DNA from: Glandiceps talaboti
Taxonomy: Eukaryota > Hemichordata > Enteropneusta > Spengelidae
NCBI RefSeq assembly: GCF_964340395.1
Contig: NW_027554293.1
Coordinates: 16,001 to 80,000 of the forward strand
Reading direction: 5' to 3'
DNA length: 64,000 nt
Part shown: one piece after another, positions 1 through 11,987 of the stretch
How the letters are laid out: every line of letters starts with the position of its first letter
How positions within the stretch are numbered: position 1 is the stretch's first letter
Translations under genes and position numbers: made by a program
The notes under the pieces: model-generated
The model's input: the letters and a program-made list of their open reading frames with translations, nothing else
What the model was told of the DNA's origin: nothing
The model's database searches: none

Positions 1-481
1 TCAGTATATGTTTGTATTCTAAGGAACAGCTTGAATCTAACCAAAACACTCTTGAGCAATACTGCAACCTAATCAAAATGTTAAAAGTTTCCTTTAGATA
101 ATTAATTTATAGTTTTGTTCAGTTGTACATGTCGTCAATAATTAAGTTGGGAAATATTGATTAATTATGTCTATGAGCTCCTGCCCATCTAATATATTAG
201 GGCAGCCTACAGTGCTTATCATAATTTATGCAGCCTGTCTGGGTCAGCTGCGAATAGGTATAATGCATTCAGTAATATTTAGTCTGGAGACTGTAGCAGG
301 AAGTACCAGTGGGTCTTATATTTTGACAAAATGGAAGATCACAAGTCATTAGTCAATAGAACCATCACTTGACACTTCAAATTCACCTGGACAGACTGTG
401 ATGAGCTTTTCCTTACTTATATGCAATGTTATATTGGTTCATCCAAATACTTTTCTGACAGACTGCCATATCAAACCTAAA
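1..481. other. No gene or repeat recognised
   Basis: AT-rich sequence without a recognisable exon, RNA or terminal repeat. The short open frames have no family resemblance. It ends where a fragment of dispersed repeat A begins. Confidence 0.5.
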
Positions 482-606
482 CAAGTCATTGAGAATGACA
501 TAGTCCCTGCTATAATTGGGTTTTAAGGAATTATCACTACTCTGATCACGCAACAACATTTGTGAACCTAAAACAAACAGACTTAGATATGTTGTGTGTG
601 CTTGTT
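482..606 (+). repeat. Dispersed repeat A, 5' fragment (copy A1)
   Basis: Begins with the family start CAAGTCATTGAGAATGACAT after an AAA triplet, as other copies do. It follows the family through 'CTGATCACGCAACAAC' and the 'TTAGATATGTTGTGTGTGCT' stretch, then changes at about 606 directly into repeat B. The internal 151-bp units and the 3' palindrome are absent, so this is a truncated or recombined copy. Confidence 0.7.
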
Positions 607-1868
607 ATGTATTTGCTATGGACATGGTGTTGTTGCTAGGCTTATTTGTATATATTTCTGAATGTTTATTCATTTGTCAATTAATCCTTGTTGTTATCAA
701 TGCATTACACAACATTAATAAGGTGCTACTATGGGTATGGTCTTATTGCCAGGCATATTTGCATTCAATTTTTGAATGTTTATTCACTTGCCTGCCCATC
801 TCTGTTTTGGTTGACTGTTGACTGTGTCAAAATATGTTGGACAATATCTGTAGAATAACTCCTCCAGAAACATTCCATTTCAGCTAAATTCACCTAGCAG
901 TTTTCGAGATACAAGTTTGGACTAAAATTGCCAACTGCCTATTTGTGTGTGTGCTACCAGTACCTATATTTTGCTTGTGTTATTTCATTAAAAAAACATA
1001 CTGTATGAACTGTAAAAAGAATTGTTACACATGATTGGCACCCTATCTTTTCTGGTCTGGTAGTAAATTTGAGCCCTTCACTTGATGAGATTGCATTTAC
1101 AAAGCTTAGACAGTCAAGGGGTCGAAATAGAAATATTTTTAACATGTGTGCACCTTGACTTTGGAATTTACCTGCACACAATGTACACACAATATTTTTC
1201 AGTTAAATTTGTCCTATTATATATTAAATTATTGCAATAAGTAATGCTAGGATTCAATCTTTTGTTCAGCCTGGCCAGCAGTACTCAACTTCTTTTATCT
1301 ATTCTTGATGATGGATCTTTCAGCAGGACCAAAATGCAGAATTAAAAGGTTTTAAATTCAACGTCATTGGGAGTAAGTTCATATCATTTATACTGCACTA
1401 ACAATAGAATAATATTTTTGAGATTTAATTTTTGACCAAAATTCACATTTTACACCTAATTTGCATATTACTGATGAGATCCTTATATGTTTAATATTGC
1501 TTCATCTGTGCACCCCCACATACATCCTCATTAAATTTCAGCCAAATCTGCTCCCTAGTTTTGGAATTAAAGATTTTTGACCAAAAAGACACATTTTTAG
1601 CCCTTATTTGCATATTACTGATGGCATCATCATGTCATGAACAAATATTAATTTACTCTACCCTAAGACTGTTCCCACCAAATTTCAGGCAAATCTGCTC
1701 AGTGGTTTTAGAGCTTAAGTTTTTTGACCAAAAATGACATTTTTTGACCTAAAACGCACATTTCTGATGCAATCATTTTCATTTGAACAATTTCTTAATG
1801 AGACACCCAAAGTAACATGGCCACCAAATATCAAAGTAATTGGTCCAGCAGTTTTTGACTTTAAGTTG

Positions 1869-1905
<37 letters not shown>

Positions 1906-1965
1906 ACACACACACAGCAATGCCTATAGCACTACTGAACCTTATCAGTTCAATTGTGCTAAAAA
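607..1965 (+). repeat. Dispersed repeat B, near-complete copy (B1)
   Basis: Starts in the 'TTGCTATGGACATGGT' module and continues through several roughly 150-bp units carrying 'TTGCATATTACTGATG', 'AAATTTCAGGCAAATCTGCT' and 'TTTTTGACCAAAAA'. A (CA)n tract follows at about 1871-1915, then the family end 'ATTGTGCTAAAAA'. Open frames across it come from the repeats and are not genes. Related copies lie at 12, 16.7, 45.8, 49.9 and 62.8 kb. The superfamily is unknown. Nothing is recognised in the 300 bases that follow. Confidence 0.7.
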
Positions 1966-2267
1966 GCAATGCCATAAGACACTTTGTCAATGAAGAGTAC
2001 ACGATGAATTAAGCTGAATTGAGGTACTAACTGCTGAAATATGTGTCATTAACACTGACAACAATGTTGTTGTGAACATAGTGCATATTTCCACAACTAT
2101 CAAAGGGTGAAATGTGGCAACACGACATTTGCACATGCCATACTTATGATCCTATCAAAAATTGCCAATTTGAATGCCTCATATTTGACAAGCAGTCTCA
2201 AGTCTCAAACTTCAAAGATAACAAGGTTCCATGCATTCATTTACTTCTGCATTTCCAATAAGTAAAT

Positions 2268-3773
2268 CATAGACCCTCCACCAACGGGGTATGCAACTAC
2301 ATCATTTCCACTGAAACGAACTCTGTTTGCATACATTAAGTTTAATTAATCCTGTTACTATAGCAGTAATGAAGACTTCCTTCAAGAGTGTAAAAACCTC
2401 ATGATGCTACATAAATCACATGTAAAATCTCGAAAAAGATGAGAAGAGATTATACGCGGTTATGCTTATTTATGTTGATGACCACAACACATCATGGTAT
2501 GGCATCTTCCCATGTCTTTGACGACAATTTTGATTTTTGTCAGCTCTGTATACACAAGGAAGGACTTGATAATTGAACAAGAGTGGGCATGAAACCATAC
2601 AAAATCATGTAAATGATAACGTACAATTATGATGAAAATATGTAATTTCCTTATACGAAGACATGCCAACAGTGGCCGACACATGCAACAAGCATGAGAA
2701 AGGCTGGAAGTTTAGATACAAATCTATAATTCTGCCATTTTTTCCGCGACTATTGCGCGAGACATTTTGAAATCTATGCATGCCTCTAGAATTTGAAGAA
2801 TGATGTACAATTTTGTGAAACACATCGTCGATCGAACTGGTATGTCTATAAATTTTGTACATTTCTACAATGCCATGTATTTTTATGCCATTTTAATAGC
2901 CCTGCATAACACCGGCACATGTACTACGCTCAAGAACATAACAGATTTGCACTTTTCAAATCAAAGAAGACATAATGGGTTACAATTCATTCAAATATTA
3001 AAATTGAGCCACAACTTGAAAGGTAATCTGCGTAAATACAATCTCTCAAGTCAAAGTTGGAGTACTTCTCATTTTCTCAGTTAGTTCGGTCATGGTTCAT
3101 CTGAGAATGATGTAAAGTTTCAAATTCAATTGGCTAGCAACCAGAAATTTGAAGTCTAGTACTCGTTTTGAAATCGTTTCGGAGACATGTTTTTGACGAA
3201 ATGTATCGTGAATATATCAACCACGACAACAGAGGTAAAATGGCAACCACGCATTGGATGTTTACATTTTATTTTGATGTAGTTACGATAACACGCCTAA
3301 TCCTGATCAATGAAGGCAGCCTAAAATATTAACATGTGATAAAAAGCATCAATAAATAGACTCAAAACTTCAAGAATCATTTCTGACAGAGAAATCCAGT
3401 AACAACCCTAATGAACGAAACACTGTACTCAAAGCATACTGCAACAATCGCAAACAATGGACAGCTTACGTGATCTATTCTTCTTTTCACACCAGAGAAC
3501 AACAAAATACACGACAAGACTATGTATGATTACCTAAAATACTATATATCTTGTTGGGTCTTCAACCAGTTATAAACTTCGAAATGGTCAGAAAATTTAG
3601 TGAAAAACATGTCGGATAGCTAGCAACTATCATTGAGTCACAGTGACTGTAAACAACTCAGAAATGGACAGGAAATGCTTATGTAGCTTAATGTATGCAA
3701 ACAAACATCATACAATAAACATTTAGAGATCCTTTGATGTGTATCCTGTTGCAGTGTTGGTGGAGGGTCTATG
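2268..3773. mobile_element. Non-autonomous DNA transposon, 18-bp perfect TIRs and 7-bp target duplication
   Basis: The left end CATAGACCCTCCACCAAC (2268-2285) is repeated exactly in inverted orientation at 3756-3773. Both ends are flanked by the direct repeat AGTAAAT (2261-2267 and 3774-3780), which marks the insertion. The 1.5-kb interior has no transposase-like frame, so the element needs a transposase from elsewhere. Target duplications of 7-8 bp occur in hAT and P-type families, but the superfamily is not settled here. Confidence 0.8.
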
Positions 3774-3955
3774 AGTAAATATATCAATTAATGTTGATTA
3801 AATCCTTCTCTTACTTCAAAATTCAAACTTAATCATCAAAAACAACCACTCTGTGTGCTTTTTGTTATTCTGAGGAGATTTGTACAGTTTTTCCAGTGAC
3901 AATTGATATGTACAGTGTGCACCTCAATTTTGAAATCTACCTGCACTGGCGTACC

Positions 3956-5755
3956 TTGCGAGTAGCAAGTGGCGAAATGTGCTACTTGCGAGTGGTGAAA
4001 AGTGATGCTTGCGAGTGGTGAAATGTATCACTTGCGAGTAGTGAAAAGTGACGCTTGCGAGTGGTGACAATGTATGACTTGCGAGTGGCTAATGGTTAAA
4101 GGTTTGATGTTTGATGATCGTGATGGCATGACATCGACAGTGTTACCAGTGATTGGAGCCTCGTGATTGGCCTCGCTAGCTAGGTAGCAGCATGGTGGCT
4201 TTGGTAAGTACGATAGTACCAATAGTAACGTTGTACTTACCGTTGTACTTCCCGAAGCCACTGTGTGTAAACTGTCCATTATCCAAACGTCTTGGGGGAC
4301 ATGCTTTTTAGATGAATAAAAAATGAAATTCCTATGGATGAGGAAAGTATTAGTAGTCGCGTTCGACCAAGAACACTGAATGAATTTACGATGCTACTCG
4401 ATAGCTCAACGCTACTCGAGTCGATCAACGCTACATAAACATCCGGAGCAAGACCCGTTGGGCTTTGTACATCCATGGATATATCTCACTAATACATCCA
4501 TGGTTCTACCGTAGCTCTGGAGACATGTCGAAAAACCCAGCATACACCCAGAGCTAGTTCTAGCCATGTCGTGTTAATGGCCATCTTAGTTGCGAATTCA
4601 CGTACATGTAACTTAATTGTCTTTTAATTTCTTGATGTCCAAAATTGTTGTCTTCCCAACTCCACAAACTCCACTCAAGTTTTACCGTGATCAAGTAGTC
4701 GATTGACAATTCGCACCAAGGCCCTCGTATCTCCCAAGTTTTATTCATTGTATACACTGCTTTGACTAATAAACTACGGCCAGTGTTTGGCGGTCTTACG
4801 ATAAAGTTACTTCAAATCATAAAGTTTTTTCGTTCAACAACATCGCCGGTTAGTCTGTTGTCATCATTCCATTGTTTGCTATAAACTCTCCGTTTGTTAC
4901 AAGACCACGAATATTTGTTTAAAAACCTTGTGGGGTTATACTTCCATGCTTACACGAACTCATGGGTAAAACTTGTCGGAACGCAAATGAACTCAAATGA
5001 CCTATTTGATCACGTACGACCGCAGTTGAATTTCAGTCGAAGTTCTGTGTTGTCAGCGTCGATATAATTATTCATTTTTTTAATTTTTTTTTTTTTAAAT
5101 CCAAGCTTCTTGTCTGAATAACCATAGAGAGTAAAAGGGTCTTCTGTCTATGGAATAATTACCGTTTCGGTTCCATGAAAGTTAGTGAAACAATATAAGA
5201 ATTGCCATTCACGCCTCCAACCTCTAAAAAGCTACCGGCAGACAATAGTCAACTCTGCGACATTTTTTTAATGTTATTATGCCAATTTATAAAACAACTA
5301 CGCTATTATTCCGGGTGATAACAAAGAAATGGTATAAAAGTTTGACTGTAGGGTGAGGAAGATCATTTCTCTCATTCTTTCCAACATGAATGTACCATGG
5401 AGAACCTCACCATTTCACAGCAGAAAGCTTGGGCAGTCCTTCAGTGCAAGGTAGCATCATTCCACAGTAAGACAAAGCTCGAAGTCACTGTAGTCACTAG
5501 CTATATCGATAAAGTTACGGGAAAGCAGCACTATTTAACCAGCGGGACCGATCTCCTGGCCAAGTCCCTGTTGGGGTTGATATGAGAGCTGTGAGAGCCA
5601 CAGAATGCTAGACACGGTTTTATACTAGCAAGTGATACATTGTCACCACTCACAAGCGTCACTTTTCACTACTCGCAAGTGATACATTGTCACCATTCTC
5701 AAGCGTAACTTTTCACCACTCGCCAGTGGTGTATTTCGCCACTTGCTACTCGCAA
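3956..5755. mobile_element. Fold-back type element with arms of tandem 'GCGAGTGGTGAAAAGTG' units
   Basis: The left arm (3956-4090) and right arm (5620-5755) are inverted copies of about 135 bp. Each is built from short tandem units such as TTGCGAGTGGTGAAAAGTGA. The interior has only short open frames (for example 5397-5585 on + and 4279-4476 on -) with no recognisable transposase. Long arms made of tandem units are typical of Foldback-like elements, so the assignment is by structure only. The sequence beyond the right arm (5756-5845) recurs inverted at 11804-11875. Nothing is recognised between 5846 and 6064. Confidence 0.7.
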
Positions 5756-6064
5756 CTTTCACTCGCATCATGCATATTTTGTACCTTGTACCTGGATAAT
5801 TTGAGCCCTGGAAGTGACCAAGCTTGTATTTATGGGAGTAGACAGATTAGCCCACATGAGTGAAGCCTAACAACACCATGAGGGTGAATGCAATACAGCA
5901 CATGGCTGGAATTTAATCTTGTCTGCGGAACACTCCAAACCGCGAGATTTTTTGAGTCATTGAAAAGCCCAGCAAACATGCCAAATAAGAACAAAAAGGT
6001 ATGTCAAGACAAACCATTGAAGGGAGAAAACCTACCTGCCAGCCTAACTAACTATACCTACCTA

Positions 6065-7080
6065 CCCACTTCCCTCAATGCCTAACTACCTACTACCCGC
6101 CTGCCTACCTATCTTATATCTATCTAACGGCCTACCCACCAATTATTTAATTACCAGCCTACCTACCTACCTACCTACCTACCTAATATTTAAATACCAG
6201 CCTACCTAATTCCCTACCTACCCACCTACCTACCTAATATTTAAATACCAGCCTACCTACCTACCTACCCACCTACCTACCTAATATTTAAATACCAGCC
6301 TACCTACCTACCTACCTAATATTTAAATACCAACCTACCTACCTACCTACCTACCTAATATTTAAATACCAGCCTACCTACCTCCCTACCAGACTACCTA
6401 CCTACCTACCTACCTACCTAATATTTAAATACCAGCCTACCTACCTCCCTACCTAATATTTAAATACCAGCCTACTTACCTACCTACCTACCTAATATTT
6501 AAATACCAGCCTACCTACCTACCTACCTACCTAATATTTAAATACCAGCCTACCTACCTACCTAATATTTAAATACCAGCCTACCTACCTACCTACCTAC
6601 CTACAATTTAAATACCTGCCTACCTACCTGCCTACCTACCTACCTACCTACCTACAATTTAAATACCAGCTTACCTACCTACCTACCTACCTACCTACTT
6701 TCCTACCTACCTACCTACAATTTAAATACCAGCCTACCTACCTACCTACCTACCTACCTACCTACCTACCTACCAACTTTCCTACCTACCTACCTACTTT
6801 CCTACCTACCTACCTACCTACCTACAATTTAAATACCAGCTTACCTACCTACCTACCTACTAACCCACCCACCTACCTACAATTTAAATACCAGCTTACC
6901 TACCTACCTACCTACCTACCTACAATTTAAATACCAGCTTACCTACCTACCTACCTACCTACCTACCTACCTACTAACCCACCCACCTACCTATAATTTA
7001 AATACCAACCTACCTACATATTTATCTTACACCTACCTACCTGTCGGTCTACCTACCTATCCACTACTTAAATACCTGCT
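6065..7080. repeat. Composite CCTA satellite with ATTTAAATACCAG spacers
   Basis: About 1 kb of (CCTA)n blocks of varying length, broken at irregular intervals by a conserved A/T segment such as AATATTTAAATACCAG or CAATTTAAATACCAG. It is a two-level repeat in which the tetranucleotide varies in copy number and the A/T spacer is retained. No coding potential. Confidence 0.9.
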
Positions 7081-7224
7081 TAATAAATAATTATTAAGTT
7101 TATCAATTTTTAGTTAAAGTGGACTTTAACTCAAACTTTCTATATATCTAAATCATGTGGAATGTGAATACTAAAGCGGACATCATAAAATAACGAAGTG
7201 ATATTCCCCCCCCCCCCCTCTCTC

Positions 7225-7945
7225 TCTCTCTCTCTATCTGTCATATCCTTTAAGAATGTTAGTGACCATGGATCTACACAGATTTCTGTCCTTTGCTGTT
7301 CTGAGAATTTTTAACTCTGCTACTTCTGTTTTAGGAATTCGTTCTTCCATCCATTTACTTTTAGCTTTTGAGGTATGTCATGCGTTGTCTTCCTCTACTT
7401 CAATTCCCATTTACATGACCAGTTAGCATTAATTCTTCTAATCCTTCTTTCCTCATAATGTGTCCTAAGAACTTGAGCTGTCCTTTTCTCTAATGGTTTT
7501 CATCAGTTTCTTCTGTGTGCCAGCTCTTCTTAAAACCTCCTCATTTGTTATGTGATCAGCCATGATATTTTCATCATTCTTCTGTAAAACCACATTTCTG
7601 TTGCCTGTAATTTATGCTCCACCAACCTTCAATTCAAACTTTGGGCTTTCACTTTTGCTTCCCACCATGCAATTGATTGACAATCCTTTTTTCTTGCTCC
7701 CCTCTTCAACTTTGTCTAACAGTTCTTGTAGTTTCTCTTGAGATTCAGAAACCAATACTGTGTCATCTGCATACCGTAAGTTGTTAACATTATGTCCACC
7801 AATTACAAAACCACTGTTTTCGTTTAATTCTCACAAATCATTTCACTATAAAGGTTGGAGATGTCCGGGGAAAACAAACATCCTTGTCACACTCCTTTTT
7901 TGATCTCTGTAAACTCACTCATATCATACTTCTAAAACTCATTAC
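7225..7945 (-). pseudogene. Non-LTR retrotransposon relic: 3' part of reverse transcriptase
   Basis: Minus-strand translation gives a degraded RT C-terminal half. The 'GCLFSPDISNLYSEM' region corresponds to the usual QGCxLSPxLFNLY motif. The catalytic YADD box (complement of 7762-7773, RYADDTVLVSES) and the downstream 'LQELLDKVEEGSKKKGLSIN' follow. Further on come GQLKFLGHIMRKE and 'AKDRNLWRSMV', which are typical of RTE-like and related LINE C-termini. Several stops and frameshifts mean it is dead. A C/CT-rich tract (about 7206-7235) adjoins its 3' end. The clade is not certain. Confidence 0.75.
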
Positions 7946-10134
7946 AAGAAATGACTTGATTTAGATAACTGACCCTGAAGTACAATGTCAAGGTCAAAAT
8001 CTGAAAAGACAGCTTGCTGATAATATGGGGCAGACACTCGAATGGAGTCTGTATGTATTTCAATTTTTGAGTTATAAGTAAATATTGATTTTTAACTACA
8101 ACATCTCCATTGACAACATACTCCCCTCAAATAGATAATAGATTAATATAGTCTTCGTGTATTAATGCTTTTGAGTTAAATAGTAAATCACAATTGTTCA
8201 CTAAAAAGACGGCTGTCATTGAGTAAAATGGGAGGGGGGGGGGGTTCCACAACTATAACAAGCACACTAATTACTGGCTAACAGAAGAATTTAATCAAGG
8301 TGGCTGACTGACTGACTGACTGACTGACCGACTGTGTAGTTAGTCTGACAAGTATATATATACATGTCTGGCATGAATAGCTGATTCCAACCAAACTTAG
8401 GACAAATGTCAGGTACATATACATATTACTTTGTTTTGTGACCTTGGCAAAAATGGTGGAATGGTGGACATGTTTGTCATTAAAATGTATTTTTCTCTAC
8501 TGACTCTTTAAGCTTAATAGATAGTGACATCATTTGAGTGTCTACAATCTTATCATCCATGCATGATGAGCTTTTTATTGAAACCTTAAAAACTTCAGCT
8601 TGAAATGTATGCTTAGATGAAATTGAAATTATCCATAGTGTTCATGTATACCTCTGAATGAATGGACCGGCATAAACCAAATCATGCACAACTGTCAGAT
8701 ACTGTAGTCTAGTTATATACACAATAAGGACCTAATTAATGGCAGTAACATTTGTCTTTAAACATTCAGAATAGCAATAAGTAAGAAATTTGTTGGAAGT
8801 GTGAAAACTTGCATCATGTAGTTAGTTAATTAGTTTGTTAGTTTGTTAGCAAGTTAGTTTATTGATTAGTTCTTTAGTTAGGTAAATAACAAGCCTTCAC
8901 ATTCCAAATGTTTCTCCTTATTCCTCTGGGATATTTTTGAAAAATATGTCTTTTATATATTTAGATGAACCATTTATAGAGTGGTATACATATTTGTACT
9001 ACAGTATCTGACAGTTGTGGCAGGTTTGGTCAAAACTGGTCCATGCATTCAGACATACACATGCATACTTCAAGAGAGCTCATCATGAATAATACGAGGA
9101 TAGACATCCAAATGAGGTTTCTATCTATTATCTAAGCTTCCTGTGTAAGTGGGTGAAACATGTATTCCTCTGACTGTTGGCCACTCAATTGGTCATTATT
9201 GTGAAGGTAACAAAGCAAAGCAAAGTAATGTGCATATGTTGACTTCTATACCTGACATTTGTTCCAGGTTTGCATGAAAGTGGCCCATGCATGTTATTTG
9301 TGTACAAACCTGTTCTGAACTTTGTTTTGATATTTGACTTTGAGCACACAGGTCAAGGTGAAAATTCTGATACAAAGGCTTTTAAGAGCACACTTAAATA
9401 CCACTAAGTGTCACTGCAATATGCAAAAGATAGCTTGATTTTGACAACGATCCTGAAGGTCAATGTCATAGTCAAAGGCCAATACCTAAAAGGTAGGGAT
9501 ACACCTCACTGTATTGGAGTATACACACTTGACTATCTACTGTAATTTTCCAGTTTATACAGTAAATCATGATTTTATTTCTACAAATAAGATTCATTGT
9601 TCATTACAAGCATGGCCACCATTCACATAAAAGTTATTTCAACACCAAAAGTAATCTATGAATTATGTTTCTCTTATTTTGTTCATTATTTAGTTGTTTA
9701 TTTATTTTCTTGTTCTGCATTACCACTAAACATCACTTTGAAAGAAATTGGCCATACATAAATGTGACAGACTGCATGCAATATACAAGAATAGATCGAT
9801 ACTGGCAACTGACCCAGAAGTTCAAGGTCAAGGTCAAAAGGTCACCTTCCTTACAAGAATGCTTGCAAATGATTATATTTGGTTAGACATTTGAGTACAC
9901 TCTCTATGTATAGAAGTTTGAGTTAGGCAGTAATATATTGATTTGTTTACTCCCCATACGTACAGGAGTAATACAGCAAATATGAAACATGGAAGAACAA
10001 TAAATCTGGCTAACATGAGGCTTAATTCAGAGAGAGACAAGAATCAAGGCTGGCTACAAGGCTCTTTGCCTGACACTGGGCAGAAATCAACGCATCACCA
10101 AAACGAATATTTTGTGTGCCATTGTAAGCAGGGT
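7946..10134. other. Intergenic DNA with diverged 'TGACCCTGAAGGTCAAGGTCA' repeats
   Basis: No gene recognised. Related segments recur at about 7950-8290, 9200-9560 and 9780-9900, and again at about 57900-58060. Each contains 'ACTGACCC(T)GAAG' followed by AAGGTCA half-sites and a 'CACTCGAATGGAGTCTGTATG'-like tail. This suggests an old dispersed repeat. A G-run (8231-8243) and a (GACT)n tract (about 8305-8333) are also present. Confidence 0.55.
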
Positions 10135-11080
10135 CATAATTTCCAGCAAAAAATAACAAATTCGGTTTTATCTGTCATTAAGGCAAAGAAAATTTGAAGA
10201 CATCCAAGCTCTGACATTGGAAATACATGATTCAAGATTTCTAAGTGTATCATCGTAATTTGTAAGGGGGAAAGACAAATTAGAGTCATCGGCATAGAAA
10301 AACTGGGCAAACCAATCTCCAAGTTCAACAGAGTCATTATGATCGGGTAATGTATGAGTTTTTGTATGTCCATGAAGTCCAGTGAAGAGCTTTTTCTGAA
10401 CTCCAGCAGTTTTCAACCAGGCCGGCATAGTAACTTTTCTTGGCAGCTTTAACTTTTTGCACATTTGTTTGAAGTTCTCTGTATAATTGGCATGCATTTC
10501 CAGTTCAGATTTTCTCCAGGCTCTCTCAGCTTTCATCCTTGCTTTCCTCGAAGATGGAATCAGTAATCAGTAATGTTAGGAACCAATCGTTTCCGCAGAG
10601 GAGCATGATAATCATGTGTATCATGAAGAATATGATAGAGTGAGTCAAGTTTGGGTGATAATCAACATTTTCCAGTGTTTGAGTACAACGGGAAATGAAG
10701 TCAGATGCAAATAATCAGCAGAGAAACCTTTGAAACATCTCATGCTTATACATTTTCGAGTGTCTCTGTAGAGGTAGGGGTGATTGATAGAAAGTGATTT
10801 GACATGGTGTAGACTGGTTCCACTTGAGCGTCAGCAACGGTAGTAGTACATGGGTGATAATATGATCAATGGTATAACCATTAGATTTGTTTGGCGGAGG
10901 ATGGTAGACGACAACAAATATGACATACGACAATTGAGTTTTTATACGAACCTCCATAAGTTCTACAGACATGGAGAACAAGTCAACTGAATTAAGTACT
11001 CGTGAATAATGTTTCTGTAACAGTTGTTTTACGTTTAAGGCTTTGAGTGACAGGAATCTTGACAAGACATAACTGATACA
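10135..11080 (-). pseudogene. Non-LTR retrotransposon relic: endonuclease end, linker and RT fragment with internal deletion
   Basis: On the minus strand, 11065-10715 contains 'VVVYHPPPNKSNG', which matches the late apurinic-endonuclease domain of CR1/L2/Jockey-like LINEs. Next comes the linker 'AERAWRKSELEMHANYTENF' near 10530-10470. The next recognisable part is already the end of the RT: YADD at the complement of 10285-10296, then 'LESCISNVRAWMSSNFLCLN' and 'KTEFVIF'. The fingers and most of the palm are missing, so the copy has an internal deletion and frameshifts. The exact clade is not resolved. Confidence 0.7.
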
Positions 11081-11803
11081 GAATCAGTCGGTTGATAGTT
11101 CTTTAACAGATGATCGTTTCAATAGGATATGTTGCTTCAGTCTGCCGGCAGTACAGCCTCTCTTGGTATCCGGGGTCTTGCATATATTCAGATTCTTGAG
11201 TTTGTTCCATATTGGTATTCACTTTAGACAATAGAGATGCTGATGACATTCTTTCCAATGTTCATCAATGTGGCAGTGCTAAAGGTGGCAGCGCTATACA
11301 GTACTGAAGGCATGACTTGATAAAATGGTGGCCGTTATAATGAAGAGGCAGTGGCAATACGAACCAAATCCAAGATAATACACATATGGTGGAAGCAGAG
11401 ACCGTCGCAGATGATATGGCGTTAATACACATATGGTGGAAGCAGAGACCGTCGCAGATGATGTGGCGTGACTGCAGCACACAGCATAACTCATTTACAT
11501 ATTTACTGCAGAATAACAGACTAACAGAAGCCTATTGTAATAACCTCACTAATCACCTACCATTAATTGCTGCCTTTACTTTACTGATTACAGATTACTT
11601 CAAAATCTTTATTACCCACTTCCCTCCCAACAATGTTAAACCTTGATACCTCTGAGGTCTCAATGAGAATGTGTGCTGGGCTTCTGACTCTTAAAAAAAT
11701 GTCGCGGTTCCGAGGGTTGCACAGAGAGAATCATTACCAGCCATGTGCTGTATCGCCCCCCTCATGGTGTTGCTAGGCTTACACTCGTCTGGCCAACCTG
11801 TCG
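11081..11803. other. No gene recognised; 45-bp tandem duplication
   Basis: Contains a direct duplication of a 45-bp unit beginning ACACATATGGTGGAAGCAGA (about 11380-11468). No splice-flanked or family-like open frame was seen. Confidence 0.5.
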
Positions 11804-11960
11804 ACTCCCATAAATACAAGCTTGGTTACTTCCAGGGCTCAAATTATCCAGGTACAAGGTACAAAATATGCATGATGCGAGTGAAAGTTGCGAGTAGCAA
11901 GTGGCAAAATACACCACTTGCGAGTGGTGAAAAGTTAATTAATTCTGCCGGTGCAGGTAG
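11804..11960. repeat. Solo arm of the fold-back element at 4-5.8 kb
   Basis: 'CATAAATACAAGCTTGG' through 'CATGATGCGAGTGAAAGTTG' and 'GCGAGTAGCAAGTGGC' is the inverse complement of the right flank and arm at 5755-5845. It ends in the 'GCAGGTAGATTTCAAAAAT' flank also seen near 3930. It is an isolated arm, probably left by internal deletion or recombination. Confidence 0.7.
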
Positions 11961-11987
11961 ATTTCAAAAATAGGGCTAATGGCATTG

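Noticed and set aside
5397-5585. 62-codon frame with a good start context in the fold-back element
   Set aside because: No transposase or other family resemblance, and no second copy to test conservation.
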